Program-made: the position numbers and the translations under genes
NCBI GenBank assembly: GCA_004556255.1
Contig: SFHY01000090.1
Location: forward strand, 1 to 5,944
Length of the DNA: 5,944 nt
From: Lactobacillus delbrueckii
GTDB lineage: Bacteria > Bacillota > Bacilli > Lactobacillales > Lactobacillaceae
Direction of reading: 5' to 3'
The notes under the pieces: model-generated
Told to the model about the DNA's origin: nothing
Database searches by the model: none
The model's input: the letters and a program-made list of their open reading frames with translations, nothing else
Shown here: positions 1 to 5,942 of the stretch, piece by piece
Layout: each line of letters starts with the position of its first letter
Numbering within the stretch: the stretch's first letter is position 1

Positions 1-1
1 C

Positions 2-1327
2 GGCTATTCCAGAAACGACCGGGTTGGGACTTCTTACCTAGAAAAGGAATATGAAGCCCTTTTGAAGGGGACCAAGGCCAGCTACAAGGTCACTAGCAAC
101 TCTAATAACAAAATCACCAAGACCAAGCAAGTTTACAAGGGCCAGTCCGGGGCCAGCTTGAAGTTGACGATTGACGCCAAGTACCAGGCAGCCGTAACCA
201 AGGCACTTAAGCAGCAGTTTAACTCAGCCTTGAGCGCCGGGGCAGCCAGCCTGTCCAGCGGTGCTTACGCTGTCGCCATGAACCCGAATACGGGGGCTGT
301 CCTGGCCATGTCCGGGATCAGCTATGATCCAACGACGCAAAAGATCACGGACAATGCCTTGGGCAATATCAACCAGTCCTTCGTTATGGGTTCCGCTGTC
401 AAGGGGGCCCAGGTGGCCGGGGGCTTGATCAACAAGGTCATCACGCCAACCAACAACACCCTGCCGGATACGGCTATCTACCTGCCGGGTTCCCCGGTCA
501 AGAAGTCAGTTTACCCGGTTGGGATCTTCAGCTCCTTGACAGCCGCCAGTGCTTTGGAAGTATCATCCAACATTTACATGATGCAGCTGACCCTGCGTTG
601 GGTAAAGGCCAGCTATGTGGCCAAGCAGTACATCCACATGCCGCAGACGGCCTTTGAAACCTTGAGAAACAACTTCAAGATGTTTGGCCTGGGGCAAAAG
701 ACCGGGATCGACCTGCCAGGTGAAAGTTCCGGGATTGAAGGGGCGTCAACCAACTCAAACGGGATCATTCTGTCCGGGTCAGTCCTCGACGAATCCTATG
801 GGAACTACGATGCCTACACCCCGATTCAACTGGCCCAGTACATTTCAACGATTGCCAACGGAGGCTACCGGATGCAGCCTTACGTTGTCCAGTCTATTGG
901 CCGCACCAGCAGCGACGGCAAGCATTTCTATGCTTACTACAACAAGAAGCCAACCGTCCAGTTCAAGATCCCTTGGACAACGGATGAATTAGCCGTCATC
1001 AAGCAGGGGTTCTACCAGGTCGTCCACGGGTCTAATGGCTGGGGGACGGCCCATGCATTGAAGAACGTCAAGCCGTCGATCTCCGCCAAGACCGGTACGG
1101 CCCAGACCTTCTACTACAATACCAAGACTAGGAAGTCGACCGATACTGAACTGATCAACGAAACCATGGTCGGATGGGCTTCTTCCAACAACCCGCAGAT
1201 TGCCTTTGCGATTATTTTTGCCGGCATCGATCCAGACAAGGAAGGCAGCTACAATAAGAATATGGCCAAGGCAATGGTGACGACTTACGACAAGATGCAT
1301 AAAGGGAAGTTTTCAAGCACAAATTAA
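2..1327 (+). CDS. pbp2b: Class B penicillin-binding protein (PBP2b type), 3' part
   Basis: This frame is open to the left edge, so the gene starts upstream; 441 codons are visible and roughly 250 are missing, judging by the ~680-residue pneumococcal PBP2b. The product is a D,D-transpeptidase that cross-links peptidoglycan on the outer face of the membrane. The first ~45 visible residues are the end of the dimerisation/pedestal domain; a typical linker (LTIDAKYQ) then leads into the transpeptidase domain. All three active-site motifs are present: SxxK as SAVK at 392-403, SxN as SSN at 563-571, and KTG (KTGTA) at 1088-1096. The stretches FGLGQKTGIDLPGES and YTPIQLAQY resemble pneumococcal PBP2b, the elongation-associated class, more than septal PBP2x, and no PASTA repeats follow the catalytic domain. 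The N-terminal membrane anchor is outside the window. No terminator is visible between this stop and rpmG. Family call is firm; the exact PBP subclass is from remembered similarity. Confidence 0.93.
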   Translation, partial: GYSRNDRVGTSYLEKEYEALLKGTKASYKVTSNSNNKITKTKQVYKGQSGASLKLTIDAKYQAAVTKALKQQFNSALSAGAASLSSGAYAVAMNPNTGAVLAMSGISYDPTTQKITDNALGNINQSFVMGSAVKGAQVAGGLINKVITPTNNTLPDTAIYLPGSPVKKSVYPVGIFSSLTAASALEVSSNIYMMQLTLRWVKASYVAKQYIHMPQTAFETLRNNFKMFGLGQKTGIDLPGESSGIEGASTNSNGIILSGSVLDESYGNYDAYTPIQLAQYISTIANGGYRMQPYVVQSIGRTSSDGKHFYAYYNKKPTVQFKIPWTTDELAVIKQGFYQVVHGSNGWGTAHALKNVKPSISAKTGTAQTFYYNTKTRKSTDTELINETMVGWASSNNPQIAFAIIFAGIDPDKEGSYNKNMAKAMVTTYDKMHKGKFSSTN

Positions 1328-1348
1328 AAGTTAATTTGCTGAGAGAAC

Positions 1349-1377
1349 TTGCTCTTTGCCCTTGAAAATGTTATGAT
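1349..1377 (+). promoter_or_regulatory. Promoter of rpmG (extended -10)
   Basis: TTGCTC at 1349-1354 and TATGAT at 1372-1377 are separated by exactly 17 bp. The -10 box is preceded by TG plus one base (1369-1371), giving an extended -10. Transcription would start near 1384, about 30 nt before the rpmG ATG. It sits in the 86-bp gap after the PBP gene and has the form of a strong sigma-A promoter, which fits a ribosomal protein gene. Confidence 0.8.
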
Positions 1378-1413
1378 TGTACAGTCAGATATTAATTGTA
1401 GGTGGTGAAAATA

Positions 1414-1563
1414 ATGGCAGACAACATCATTTTAGAATGCACCGAATGTGGCGACAGAAGTTACTTATCTAAGAAGAACAAGCGTAAGCATCCGGAACGT
1501 TTGACCTTGAAGAAGTATTGCCCAGTTGAAAGACAGGTAACTCTTCACCGCGAGACTAAGTAA
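1414..1563 (+). CDS. rpmG: 50S ribosomal protein L33 (bL33)
   Basis: This 49-codon gene encodes the small, basic large-subunit protein bL33. The length is normal for the family. The sequence carries the family signatures: CTECGDRSY near the N-terminus, the KNKRKHPERL basic stretch and the C-terminal TLHRETK. The zinc ribbon is incomplete: Cys9 and Cys12 form the first CxxC, but the second knuckle is Cys36-Pro-Val-Glu39, so the fourth cysteine is a glutamate. bL33 occurs as zinc-binding (C+) and zinc-independent (C-) paralogues in Bacillota, and this one looks like an intermediate on the C- side. An SD-like AGGTGGTG (1400-1407) lies 6 nt before the ATG. It has its own promoter and a terminator right after the stop, so it is probably transcribed mainly as a single gene. 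Confidence 0.96.
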   Translation: MADNIILECTECGDRSYLSKKNKRKHPERLTLKKYCPVERQVTLHRETK

Positions 1564-1572
1564 TAAAAGATA

Positions 1573-1600
1573 GCAGGTCGAAAGGCCTGCCTTTTTTATT
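1573..1600 (+). terminator. Intrinsic terminator of rpmG
   Basis: A 7-bp stem (1573-1579 with 1584-1590, one G-U pair) closes a GAAA loop of the GNRA type and is followed by C and six T residues, then ATT (1591-1600). An A-rich run just upstream (1565-1568) could extend pairing with the T tract. It starts 10 nt after the rpmG stop. Confidence 0.9.
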
Positions 1601-1617
1601 TCACAGGTAGAGAGGGC

Positions 1618-2190
1618 GTGACCGCTTTGATGGACAAGAAGACTTTCCGCTCCTGGCAAAGGCAAAGGCTGACGGATTTTGCCAAGAGTCCAGATAAAAA
1701 ACAGCAAGACCAGGAATTGACGGCGCTAGCCCTGGAGAACCCAATGGTCCAGCAGGCCAGAAAAATTGGCTTGACCATTCCCATGCCGCTGGAAGTGGAC
1801 ATAAGCGGCTTGATTAAAGAGCTGCGGAAAGAGGGCAAGGAGCTCTATTTGGCCAAGTGCCATCCCGGCTGGCAGCTGGACTTTTTAAAATGGGACGAAG
1901 ATGCGCCCTTAATGCAGACCAAGTTCGGGGTCTGGGAACTGGCGGAAGAAAGTGAGCCAGACAACGGTTTGGACCTGCTTTTTGTTCCCGGCCTGGCCTT
2001 TAGTCCGGCTGGCAAGAGCCGGATCGGTTTTGGCGGGGGCTACTACGACCGCTTTTTGGCCAAAAATTCCGTCCAGACCCTGGCCCTGGTCAATTCAGTC
2101 ATGTACTTCAAGACTCCGGCCTGGCCAAGGGAAGACCATGACCAGGCGATGGATGATTTGATTATTGTAAAGGAGGCCGGTGATGAATAA
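1618..2190 (+). CDS. yqgN: 5-formyltetrahydrofolate cyclo-ligase
   Basis: This enzyme (methenyltetrahydrofolate synthetase, EC 6.3.3.2) converts 5-formyl-THF to 5,10-methenyl-THF with ATP in the cytoplasm, returning a storage or inhibitory folate to the one-carbon pool. The 190-residue frame fits the family length. The diagnostic C-terminal block is clear: VPGLAF at residues 123-128 and GFGGGYYDRFL at 137-147, the glycine-rich ATP/folate-binding loop. The N-terminal basic helix, an IPMPLEVDI segment and AKCHPG also fit. The start is uncertain. GTG 1618 has only a weak SD (AGG 1605-1607), and the better AGAGGG (1611-1616) is too close to it. TTG 1627 or ATG 1630 are in frame, and ATG 1630 would begin MDKKTFR, closer to the usual N-terminus. 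It follows the rpmG terminator by 17 nt with no clear promoter and overlaps the rhomboid gene by 8 nt. The symbol follows the B. subtilis orthologue. Confidence 0.92.
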   Translation: MTALMDKKTFRSWQRQRLTDFAKSPDKKQQDQELTALALENPMVQQARKIGLTIPMPLEVDISGLIKELRKEGKELYLAKCHPGWQLDFLKWDEDAPLMQTKFGVWELAEESEPDNGLDLLFVPGLAFSPAGKSRIGFGGGYYDRFLAKNSVQTLALVNSVMYFKTPAWPREDHDQAMDDLIIVKEAGDE

Positions 2191-2854
2191 TCTGCGGCGT
2201 AATTATATGACAACCGCCCTGGTTGTGATCCTCTTTGCCGTTTTCCTGGTGGAAACCTTTATGGGCGGCTCTGAGAGCACTTCCGTTTTGCTAAAAATGG
2301 GGGCCATGTTCAACCCGGCCGTGGTCATGGAAGGGCAGTGGTGGCGCCTGTTTACCGCCCAGTTCCTCCATATCGGGATCATGCACATCGCTTCCAACGC
2401 GATCATGATTTACTATATCGGCCAGTACGCTGAGCCGGTTTTCGGCCATTGGCGCTTTTTGCTGATTTACCTGCTTTCTGGGGTTGGCGGCAGCCTTTTG
2501 ACCCTGGCCTTTGGCAATGACCAGGCGATCAGCGCCGGGGCCTCAACTGCCCTGTTTGGCCTCTTTGGGGCCATGACTTGCGCCGGTTTTAAGGATAAAG
2601 ACAATGCTCTCTTGTCCTTCCTGGGCCGGCAGGCTTTGGCTTTAGCGGTCATCAACCTGGTCTTGGATGTCTTCATGCCTGACGTGGACATCCTGGGCCA
2701 CTTGGGTGGTTTGATCACCGGGGCCTTATTGGCCGTGATCTTGGGTGACGCGACTTACCGGGGCTATGGCAAGGGCGGCCGGCTCTTGGCGGCAGCTGCC
2801 TTGATTGTTTACGTGGTTTTAACTTTGCGTTTAGGAATGGCAATGACGGTGTAA
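2183..2854 (+). CDS. Rhomboid family intramembrane serine protease
   Basis: A 223-residue polytopic membrane protease that would cleave transmembrane substrates within the bilayer. The Ser-His dyad is visible: Ser121 in GASTALFG and His173 in ILGHLGG. The HxGxxHxxxN motif at residues 63-72 (His68 and Asn72 being the conserved HxxxN pair) lies in the second membrane segment, and the QWWRLFTAQ stretch matches the L1-loop WR motif. Hydrophobic segments suggest a six-helix core (around 10-27, 60-80, 91-111, 117-136, 142-163, 169-188) plus a C-terminal seventh (199-216). There is no large soluble domain like that of B. subtilis YqgP/GluP. ATG 2183 is chosen because AGGAGG at 2171-2176 is 6 nt upstream; GTG 2180 would leave only 3 nt. 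The SD lies inside the upstream gene and the two reading frames overlap, so translation is probably coupled. Its substrate is unknown. Confidence 0.93.
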   Translation: MNNLRRNYMTTALVVILFAVFLVETFMGGSESTSVLLKMGAMFNPAVVMEGQWWRLFTAQFLHIGIMHIASNAIMIYYIGQYAEPVFGHWRFLLIYLLSGVGGSLLTLAFGNDQAISAGASTALFGLFGAMTCAGFKDKDNALLSFLGRQALALAVINLVLDVFMPDVDILGHLGGLITGALLAVILGDATYRGYGKGGRLLAAAALIVYVVLTLRLGMAMTV

Positions 2855-2855
2855 A

Positions 2856-3083
2856 ATGACTGTTTTGAAAAATCTTTACGATGTCCAGCAGCTTTTGAAA
2901 AAATACGGCATCCTGGTCCACTTGGGCAAGCGGAAGTGGGACATCGAATTAATGGCGATTGAATTAGACAATTTGTATAAGGCAGGCCTCTTAGAGAAAA
3001 AACTCTATTTAAACGCGAAACTGGTCTTAAAGCATGAGCACGAATACGAAGAGCGGCTTGAGCGGGAAAAAAGGCTGGACTAG
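2856..3083 (+). CDS. yqgQ: YqgQ family protein (DUF910)
   Basis: A 75-residue protein whose N-terminal part, with the motif YDVQQLLKKYG followed by a WDIELMAIELDNLYKAGLL segment, is characteristic of the YqgQ/DUF910 family. These are small cytoplasmic helical-bundle proteins of unknown function, known mainly from Bacillota. The C-terminal ~20 residues are highly charged (KHEHEYEERLEREKR) and probably helical. The ATG is 1 nt after the rhomboid stop with only a weak SD-like GGTG (2848-2851), so translation is likely coupled to the rhomboid. The order cyclo-ligase, rhomboid, YqgQ is the same as yqgN-yqgP-yqgQ in B. subtilis, which supports the assignment but does not reveal a function. Confidence 0.88.
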   Translation: MTVLKNLYDVQQLLKKYGILVHLGKRKWDIELMAIELDNLYKAGLLEKKLYLNAKLVLKHEHEYEERLEREKRLD

Positions 3084-3130
3084 CTAGCCCCAGGCTGAAT
3101 TTAGCGTTATTATAAGATAAGACTTGCAAG

Positions 3131-3136
3131 AAGGAG
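3131..3136 (+). promoter_or_regulatory. Ribosome binding site of the rhodanese-like gene
   Basis: AAGGAG lies 10 nt before the ATG at 3147, a slightly long spacing through a T-rich run. The 63-nt gap upstream has an AT-rich patch (TATTAT 3108-3113 or TATAAG 3111-3116) that could be a -10 box, but no good -35 is at the right distance. I do not call a promoter here. Confidence 0.7.
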
Positions 3137-3146
3137 CTTTTTTCAC

Positions 3147-3548
3147 ATGACCAATTTTTTAATCGTTCTTGACGTCATCTTGGGCGTCATCTTGCTGGGC
3201 TTTCTGGGCTTCTGGGCTTATAACCGGATCCAGGCCAAGCGCCTGGGCGGGGAACTGACCAACGAGGAATTCAAGGCCGGGATGCGGAAGGCGCAGATCA
3301 TCGACGTTCGCGAAGCCGATGAGTTCAAGCATGAACATATTGATGGGGCAAGAAACATCCCTTACACCATGTTCAAGTACCAATACACCGAACTGCGGCC
3401 AGACCTGCCGGTCTACCTTTACTCGGACTCTTTGACCATGACCCTGCGCTGCGCCAGCATCCTGCGCAAGCACAATTTTGCCAAGGTCTTTTACCTCAAG
3501 GACGGCTTCTCCCAATGGGACGGCCGCAAGAAGGCAGCCAAGAACTAA
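3147..3548 (+). CDS. Membrane-anchored rhodanese-like protein, catalytic Cys replaced
   Basis: The 133-residue protein has one hydrophobic segment (about residues 4-26) followed by a basic NRIQAKR stretch. By the positive-inside rule the rest would face the cytoplasm. Residues ~37-128 form a single rhodanese domain: IIDVREADEFKHEHIDGARNIP (51-72) carries the DVRE and HIDGARNIP signatures, and YLKDGFSQW (116-124) matches the usual LkGGfxxW end. Active rhodaneses have a Cys at the start of the loop after the VYLY strand (YC-x-x-G-x-R). Here the sequence is LYSDSLTMTLR, with Ser93 at that place; the only Cys (102) lies in the following helix. Ordinary sulfurtransferase activity is therefore unlikely, and a binding or regulatory role is possible. 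It stands after yqgQ and before a terminator and may be the last gene of the cyclo-ligase cluster. Confidence 0.88.
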   Translation: MTNFLIVLDVILGVILLGFLGFWAYNRIQAKRLGGELTNEEFKAGMRKAQIIDVREADEFKHEHIDGARNIPYTMFKYQYTELRPDLPVYLYSDSLTMTLRCASILRKHNFAKVFYLKDGFSQWDGRKKAAKN

Positions 3549-3555
3549 GCTGAAA

Positions 3556-3589
3556 GCTTGCTGAGAAAATTTCTCAAGCAGGCTTTTTT
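3556..3589 (+). terminator. Intrinsic terminator after the rhodanese-like gene
   Basis: A 12-bp stem with one bulged A (3576) pairs 3556-3567 with 3571-3583 around an AAT loop and is followed directly by six T residues (3584-3589). It begins 7 nt after the rhodanese stop. Confidence 0.9.
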
Positions 3590-3599
3590 GGTTTATGAT
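3571..3599 (+). promoter_or_regulatory. Candidate promoter of miaA-ynbB, nested in the terminator
   Basis: TATGAT at 3594-3599 (5 of 6 to consensus) has TTCTCA (4 of 6) exactly 17 bp upstream at 3571-3576. The -35 lies in the descending arm of the preceding terminator and the spacer contains its T tract. Transcription would start near 3606, leaving a leader of about 23 nt before miaA. No extended -10 is present. Confidence 0.5.
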
Positions 3600-3628
3600 G
3601 GAAGAAGAGAAAATTGCAGGAGGATTTT

Positions 3629-4555
3629 ATGCAGAAAGTAGTGGCCATAGTCGGGCCGACCGCCGTGGGCAAGACCAGCCTGGCTATCGAGCTCGCCAAG
3701 AAACTGGACGGGGAGATCGTCTCCGGGGACTCCATGCAGATCTACAAAGAAGTAGCCATCGGCACGGCCAAGGCCAGCCCGGAGGAGCAGGCGGAAGTCA
3801 AACACTACCTGGTGGATGCCCACTCGGTCTTTGAGGATTTTTCCGTCAAAAATTTCGTTGATGAAGCCCGGTCGGCCATTGGAGAGATCGCGGGCAAGGG
3901 CAAGCTACCCATCATCGCGGGCGGGACTGGCTTTTACGTCAATGCCCTTTTAAACGACATGCAGCTAGGGGACAAGGAAGAAGAAGCGGCCAGCGTGGAT
4001 CCGGAATGGGAGGACTTTTTAGCCGCTAAGGGCCCCCAGGCCTTGTGGGAGGAATTAAACAAGAAAGACCCGGAAGCCGCTAAGAAGATCCCCGTGGCCA
4101 ACAGCCGAAGAAGCCTTCGGGCCCTTAGTGTGATCAGCCGGACGGGCGGGCTTTTTTCCAAGCAGCAGGCTGAAATCAAGCCCCGCTACGACTACTTGAT
4201 CATCGGCTTAAACAGTGATCGGGAGGCCATCTACCAGCGGATCAACCAGAGAGTGGACTTGATGATGGAGGCCGGGTTGTTAGAAGAGGCCCGCTTTGTC
4301 TACGAGCACCGGGCCGGCGAGCACCAGGTCCTGCAGGCCATCGGCTATAAGGAATTTTTCCCTTATTTTGAAGGAAAAGCCAGCCTGGAAGCCTGCGTGA
4401 CGAGCCTGAAGACGGCTTCAAGGCGGTATGCCAAGCGGCAGCTGACCTACTTTAGAAACAAATTGCCAGTTGAGTGGTACGACCCCTTGACCGACCCAAA
4501 CTGTGCGAATAGAATTGCTGTCAGAATAGAAGAATGGATGAAGGAAGAAAAATGA
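3629..4555 (+). CDS. miaA: tRNA dimethylallyltransferase
   Basis: MiaA transfers a dimethylallyl group from DMAPP to N6 of A37 in tRNAs that read UNN codons, producing i6A next to the anticodon. The 308-residue length is typical. Visible motifs are the P-loop GPTAVGKT (9-16), SGDSMQIYK (32-40) with the conserved Asp34 and Ser35 of the DSxQ region, IGTAKASPEE, HYLVDA (from His59), AGGTGFYVNALL (97-108), and the C-terminal SRRYAKRQLTYFRN block that marks the family. ATG 3629 is preferred over an in-frame TTG at 3614, because AGGAGG at 3618-3623 lies 5 nt before the ATG and the TTG start would place that SD inside the gene. The stop overlaps the next start as ATGA. The MiaB partner, which would methylthiolate i6A, is not in this window. 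Confidence 0.97.
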   Translation: MQKVVAIVGPTAVGKTSLAIELAKKLDGEIVSGDSMQIYKEVAIGTAKASPEEQAEVKHYLVDAHSVFEDFSVKNFVDEARSAIGEIAGKGKLPIIAGGTGFYVNALLNDMQLGDKEEEAASVDPEWEDFLAAKGPQALWEELNKKDPEAAKKIPVANSRRSLRALSVISRTGGLFSKQQAEIKPRYDYLIIGLNSDREAIYQRINQRVDLMMEAGLLEEARFVYEHRAGEHQVLQAIGYKEFFPYFEGKASLEACVTSLKTASRRYAKRQLTYFRNKLPVEWYDPLTDPNCANRIAVRIEEWMKEEK

Positions 4556-5808
4556 AAAAATTACCAGATGAATTAAAGGCAATCCTGACTGAAGTTGACC
4601 AGGAAATCGCACCCCGCCTGCGGGAAATTGACGACCAGGTGGTCTATAACCAAGAAAAGGTCCTCAAGGCCTTTGTCGACCACCAGGTGGCAGAAGCTGA
4701 CCTCAAGGGGACCAACGGCTACGGGGATGACGATATCGGCCGGGAGAAGCTGGAAGCTATCTATGCCCAGGTTTTCCAGACTGAAGACGCCCTGGTGCGG
4801 CCTCAGTTCGTCTCCGGCACCCACACCCTGGCCGTGGCGTTAGATGGCAACCTTTTGCCAGGTGAAACTTTGACCTACCTGACCGGGATGCCTTATGACA
4901 CTATGCAGCAGGTGATCGGCCTGGCCCCGAAGAAGCGGGGGACCTTGATCCAAAAAGGGATCAACTTCTCTTACGTGCCTTTAAACGAAGAAGGCGGGGT
5001 TGACTATGAGGAAGCAGAAAAGGTCCTCAAGCGCGACCGGCCCCATATCGTGGTCATCCAGCGGTCTAGGGGCTATGACACCCGGCAGAGCTACACGGTT
5101 GACCAAATTAAGGAAATGACTGCTTTTGTCAAAAAGGTCAGCCCAGAGAGCCTGGTTTTCGTTGACAACTGCTATGGGGAATTTTCTGAAAAGCATGAGC
5201 CGACTGAATACGGGGTCGACTTTATGGCTGGCTCCTTGATCAAGAATGCCGGTGGCGGGATTGCCCAGACTGGCGGCTACATCGTCGGCAAAGAAGAACT
5301 GGTCGAAAACGCGGCCATCCGCTTGACGGCCCCGGGGATCGGCAAGGAAGAAGGGGCCACCTTGACCAACATGCATGAGTTCTATGAAGGCTTCTTCCTG
5401 GCCCCGCATACAACCGGTGAAGCCATCAAGGGGATGATCTTCTCAGCAGCGCTTTTGGAAAAAATGGGCTGTGAGGTCACGCCAAAATGGCATGAACCGC
5501 GGACCGACCTCATTCAGACGATCATCTTCAACGATCCGGAAAAGATGATCAATTTTACCAAAGAAGTACAGAAAAATTCGCCAATTGACTCCTTCGTTGA
5601 GCCGATTCCAAGCGACATGCCAGGTTACGAAGATAAGGTTATCATGGCCGCCGGCAATTTCGTCTCTGGTTCAACCATGGAATTCTCAGCAGATGGCCCG
5701 ATCCGGCCGCCTTACGCCCTCTACATGCAGGGTGGTCTAACTTATTCTCACGATAGAATAGCGGTTACAAATGCCGTAAATCATTTATTTTTTAAGGAAA
5801 AAGGCTAA
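4552..5808 (+). CDS. ynbB: YnbB / methionine gamma-lyase-like PLP enzyme ('aluminium resistance protein')
   Basis: A 418-residue fold-type I PLP-dependent protein of the family often labelled 'aluminium resistance protein' or 'methionine gamma-lyase family'. Landmarks are: an early GDDDIGREKLE segment; FVSGTHTLAVAL with Ser88-Gly89-Thr90-His91 near the PLP phosphate site; TGMPYDTMQQVIG (Tyr115, Asp116); VFVDNCYGEF with Asp205, expected to contact the pyridine nitrogen; and MAGSLIKNAGGGIAQTGGYIVG with Lys231 as the likely Schiff-base lysine. All expected cofactor residues are there, so it should be active on some amino acid or sulfur compound; the true substrate is not known to me. ATG 4552 is chosen over ATG 4534 because AAGGA (4541-4545) is 6 nt upstream and the start overlaps the miaA stop as ATGA, implying coupling. 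In B. subtilis, ynbB precedes glnR-glnA, and miaA lies nearby. Confidence 0.92.
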   Translation: MKKLPDELKAILTEVDQEIAPRLREIDDQVVYNQEKVLKAFVDHQVAEADLKGTNGYGDDDIGREKLEAIYAQVFQTEDALVRPQFVSGTHTLAVALDGNLLPGETLTYLTGMPYDTMQQVIGLAPKKRGTLIQKGINFSYVPLNEEGGVDYEEAEKVLKRDRPHIVVIQRSRGYDTRQSYTVDQIKEMTAFVKKVSPESLVFVDNCYGEFSEKHEPTEYGVDFMAGSLIKNAGGGIAQTGGYIVGKEELVENAAIRLTAPGIGKEEGATLTNMHEFYEGFFLAPHTTGEAIKGMIFSAALLEKMGCEVTPKWHEPRTDLIQTIIFNDPEKMINFTKEVQKNSPIDSFVEPIPSDMPGYEDKVIMAAGNFVSGSTMEFSADGPIRPPYALYMQGGLTYSHDRIAVTNAVNHLFFKEKG

Positions 5809-5820
5809 AAGTCCTTTTTT
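5798..5820 (+). terminator. Probable terminator of miaA-ynbB
   Basis: An A-rich ascending arm (5798-5806) pairs with 5810-5819 around an AAA loop with one bulged T (5812). The hairpin includes the ynbB stop codon. The T run (5815-5820) forms part of the stem, so the remaining U tail is short. The same T run can also pair perfectly with a downstream A run (7-bp stem, 5814-5820 with 5824-5830), giving an alternative hairpin. Confidence 0.6.
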
Positions 5821-5843
5821 ATTAAAAAAGTCTTTAGACCAAT

Positions 5844-5872
5844 TTGACCTCAAGCGGTCAGAGTGGTATCTT
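5844..5872 (+). promoter_or_regulatory. Promoter of the gene beyond the right edge
   Basis: TTGACC (5844-5849, 5 of 6 to consensus) and TATCTT (5867-5872, 4 of 6) are 17 bp apart, and TGG at 5864-5866 gives an extended -10. Transcription would start near 5879, leaving a leader of more than 65 nt before the next gene. I saw no GlnR-type box (TGTNA-N7-TNACA) in the region, although glnR would be the synteny-based guess for the next gene. Confidence 0.65.
5845..5860. repeat. Inverted repeat across the -35 and spacer (possible operator)
   Basis: TGACC and GGTCA form a perfect 5-bp inverted repeat with a 6-bp centre. The left arm lies in the -35 box and the right arm in the spacer of the promoter above, a position where a bound dimer would block RNA polymerase. 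The repeat is short and chance occurrence is possible; no regulator is identified. Confidence 0.35.
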
Positions 5873-5933
5873 TAAAGCATCGATTAGCACAGAGCCAATT
5901 GATTAGTTGATCGTAAATTTATTCTTGATTTTT

Positions 5934-5942
5934 AAAGGTGAG
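5934..5942 (+). promoter_or_regulatory. Ribosome binding site of the next, unseen gene
   Basis: AAAGGTGAG near the right edge has good complementarity to the 16S rRNA tail, and no start codon follows before the window ends. A + strand gene probably begins within about ten bases past the edge. The spacing from the promoter at 5844-5872 supports this. Confidence 0.6.

Noticed and set aside
989..1300. 103-codon open frame on the - strand
   Set aside because: It is antisense to the PBP transpeptidase domain, including the KTG region, so it is a shadow of that gene.
3084..3130. Possible terminator or promoter between yqgQ and the rhodanese-like gene
   Set aside because: CTAGCTAG and AGCC-CCA-GGCT are tiny palindromes without a T tract, and the AT-rich -10-like patch has no acceptable -35 at 16-18 bp.
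3159..3515. 118-codon open frame on the - strand
   Set aside because: It is antisense to the rhodanese-like gene, whose motifs are unmistakable, and shows no family features of its own.
4534..4551. Earlier ATG start for ynbB
   Set aside because: No SD precedes ATG 4534 at a suitable distance, whereas AAGGA sits 6 nt before ATG 4552, which also gives the typical ATGA overlap.
4981..5409. 142-codon open frame on the - strand
   Set aside because: It lies wholly inside ynbB, which has a complete set of family motifs. The antisense frame has no recognisable domain and no good start signals; open antisense frames are common in GC-rich coding DNA.
5851..5880. T-box-like motif (AGAGTGGTATC resembling AGGGTGGTACC)
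   Set aside because: No room for a stem I or specifier loop upstream, because ynbB coding sequence and its terminator are there. The bases are better explained as the extended -10 region of the promoter at 5844-5872.
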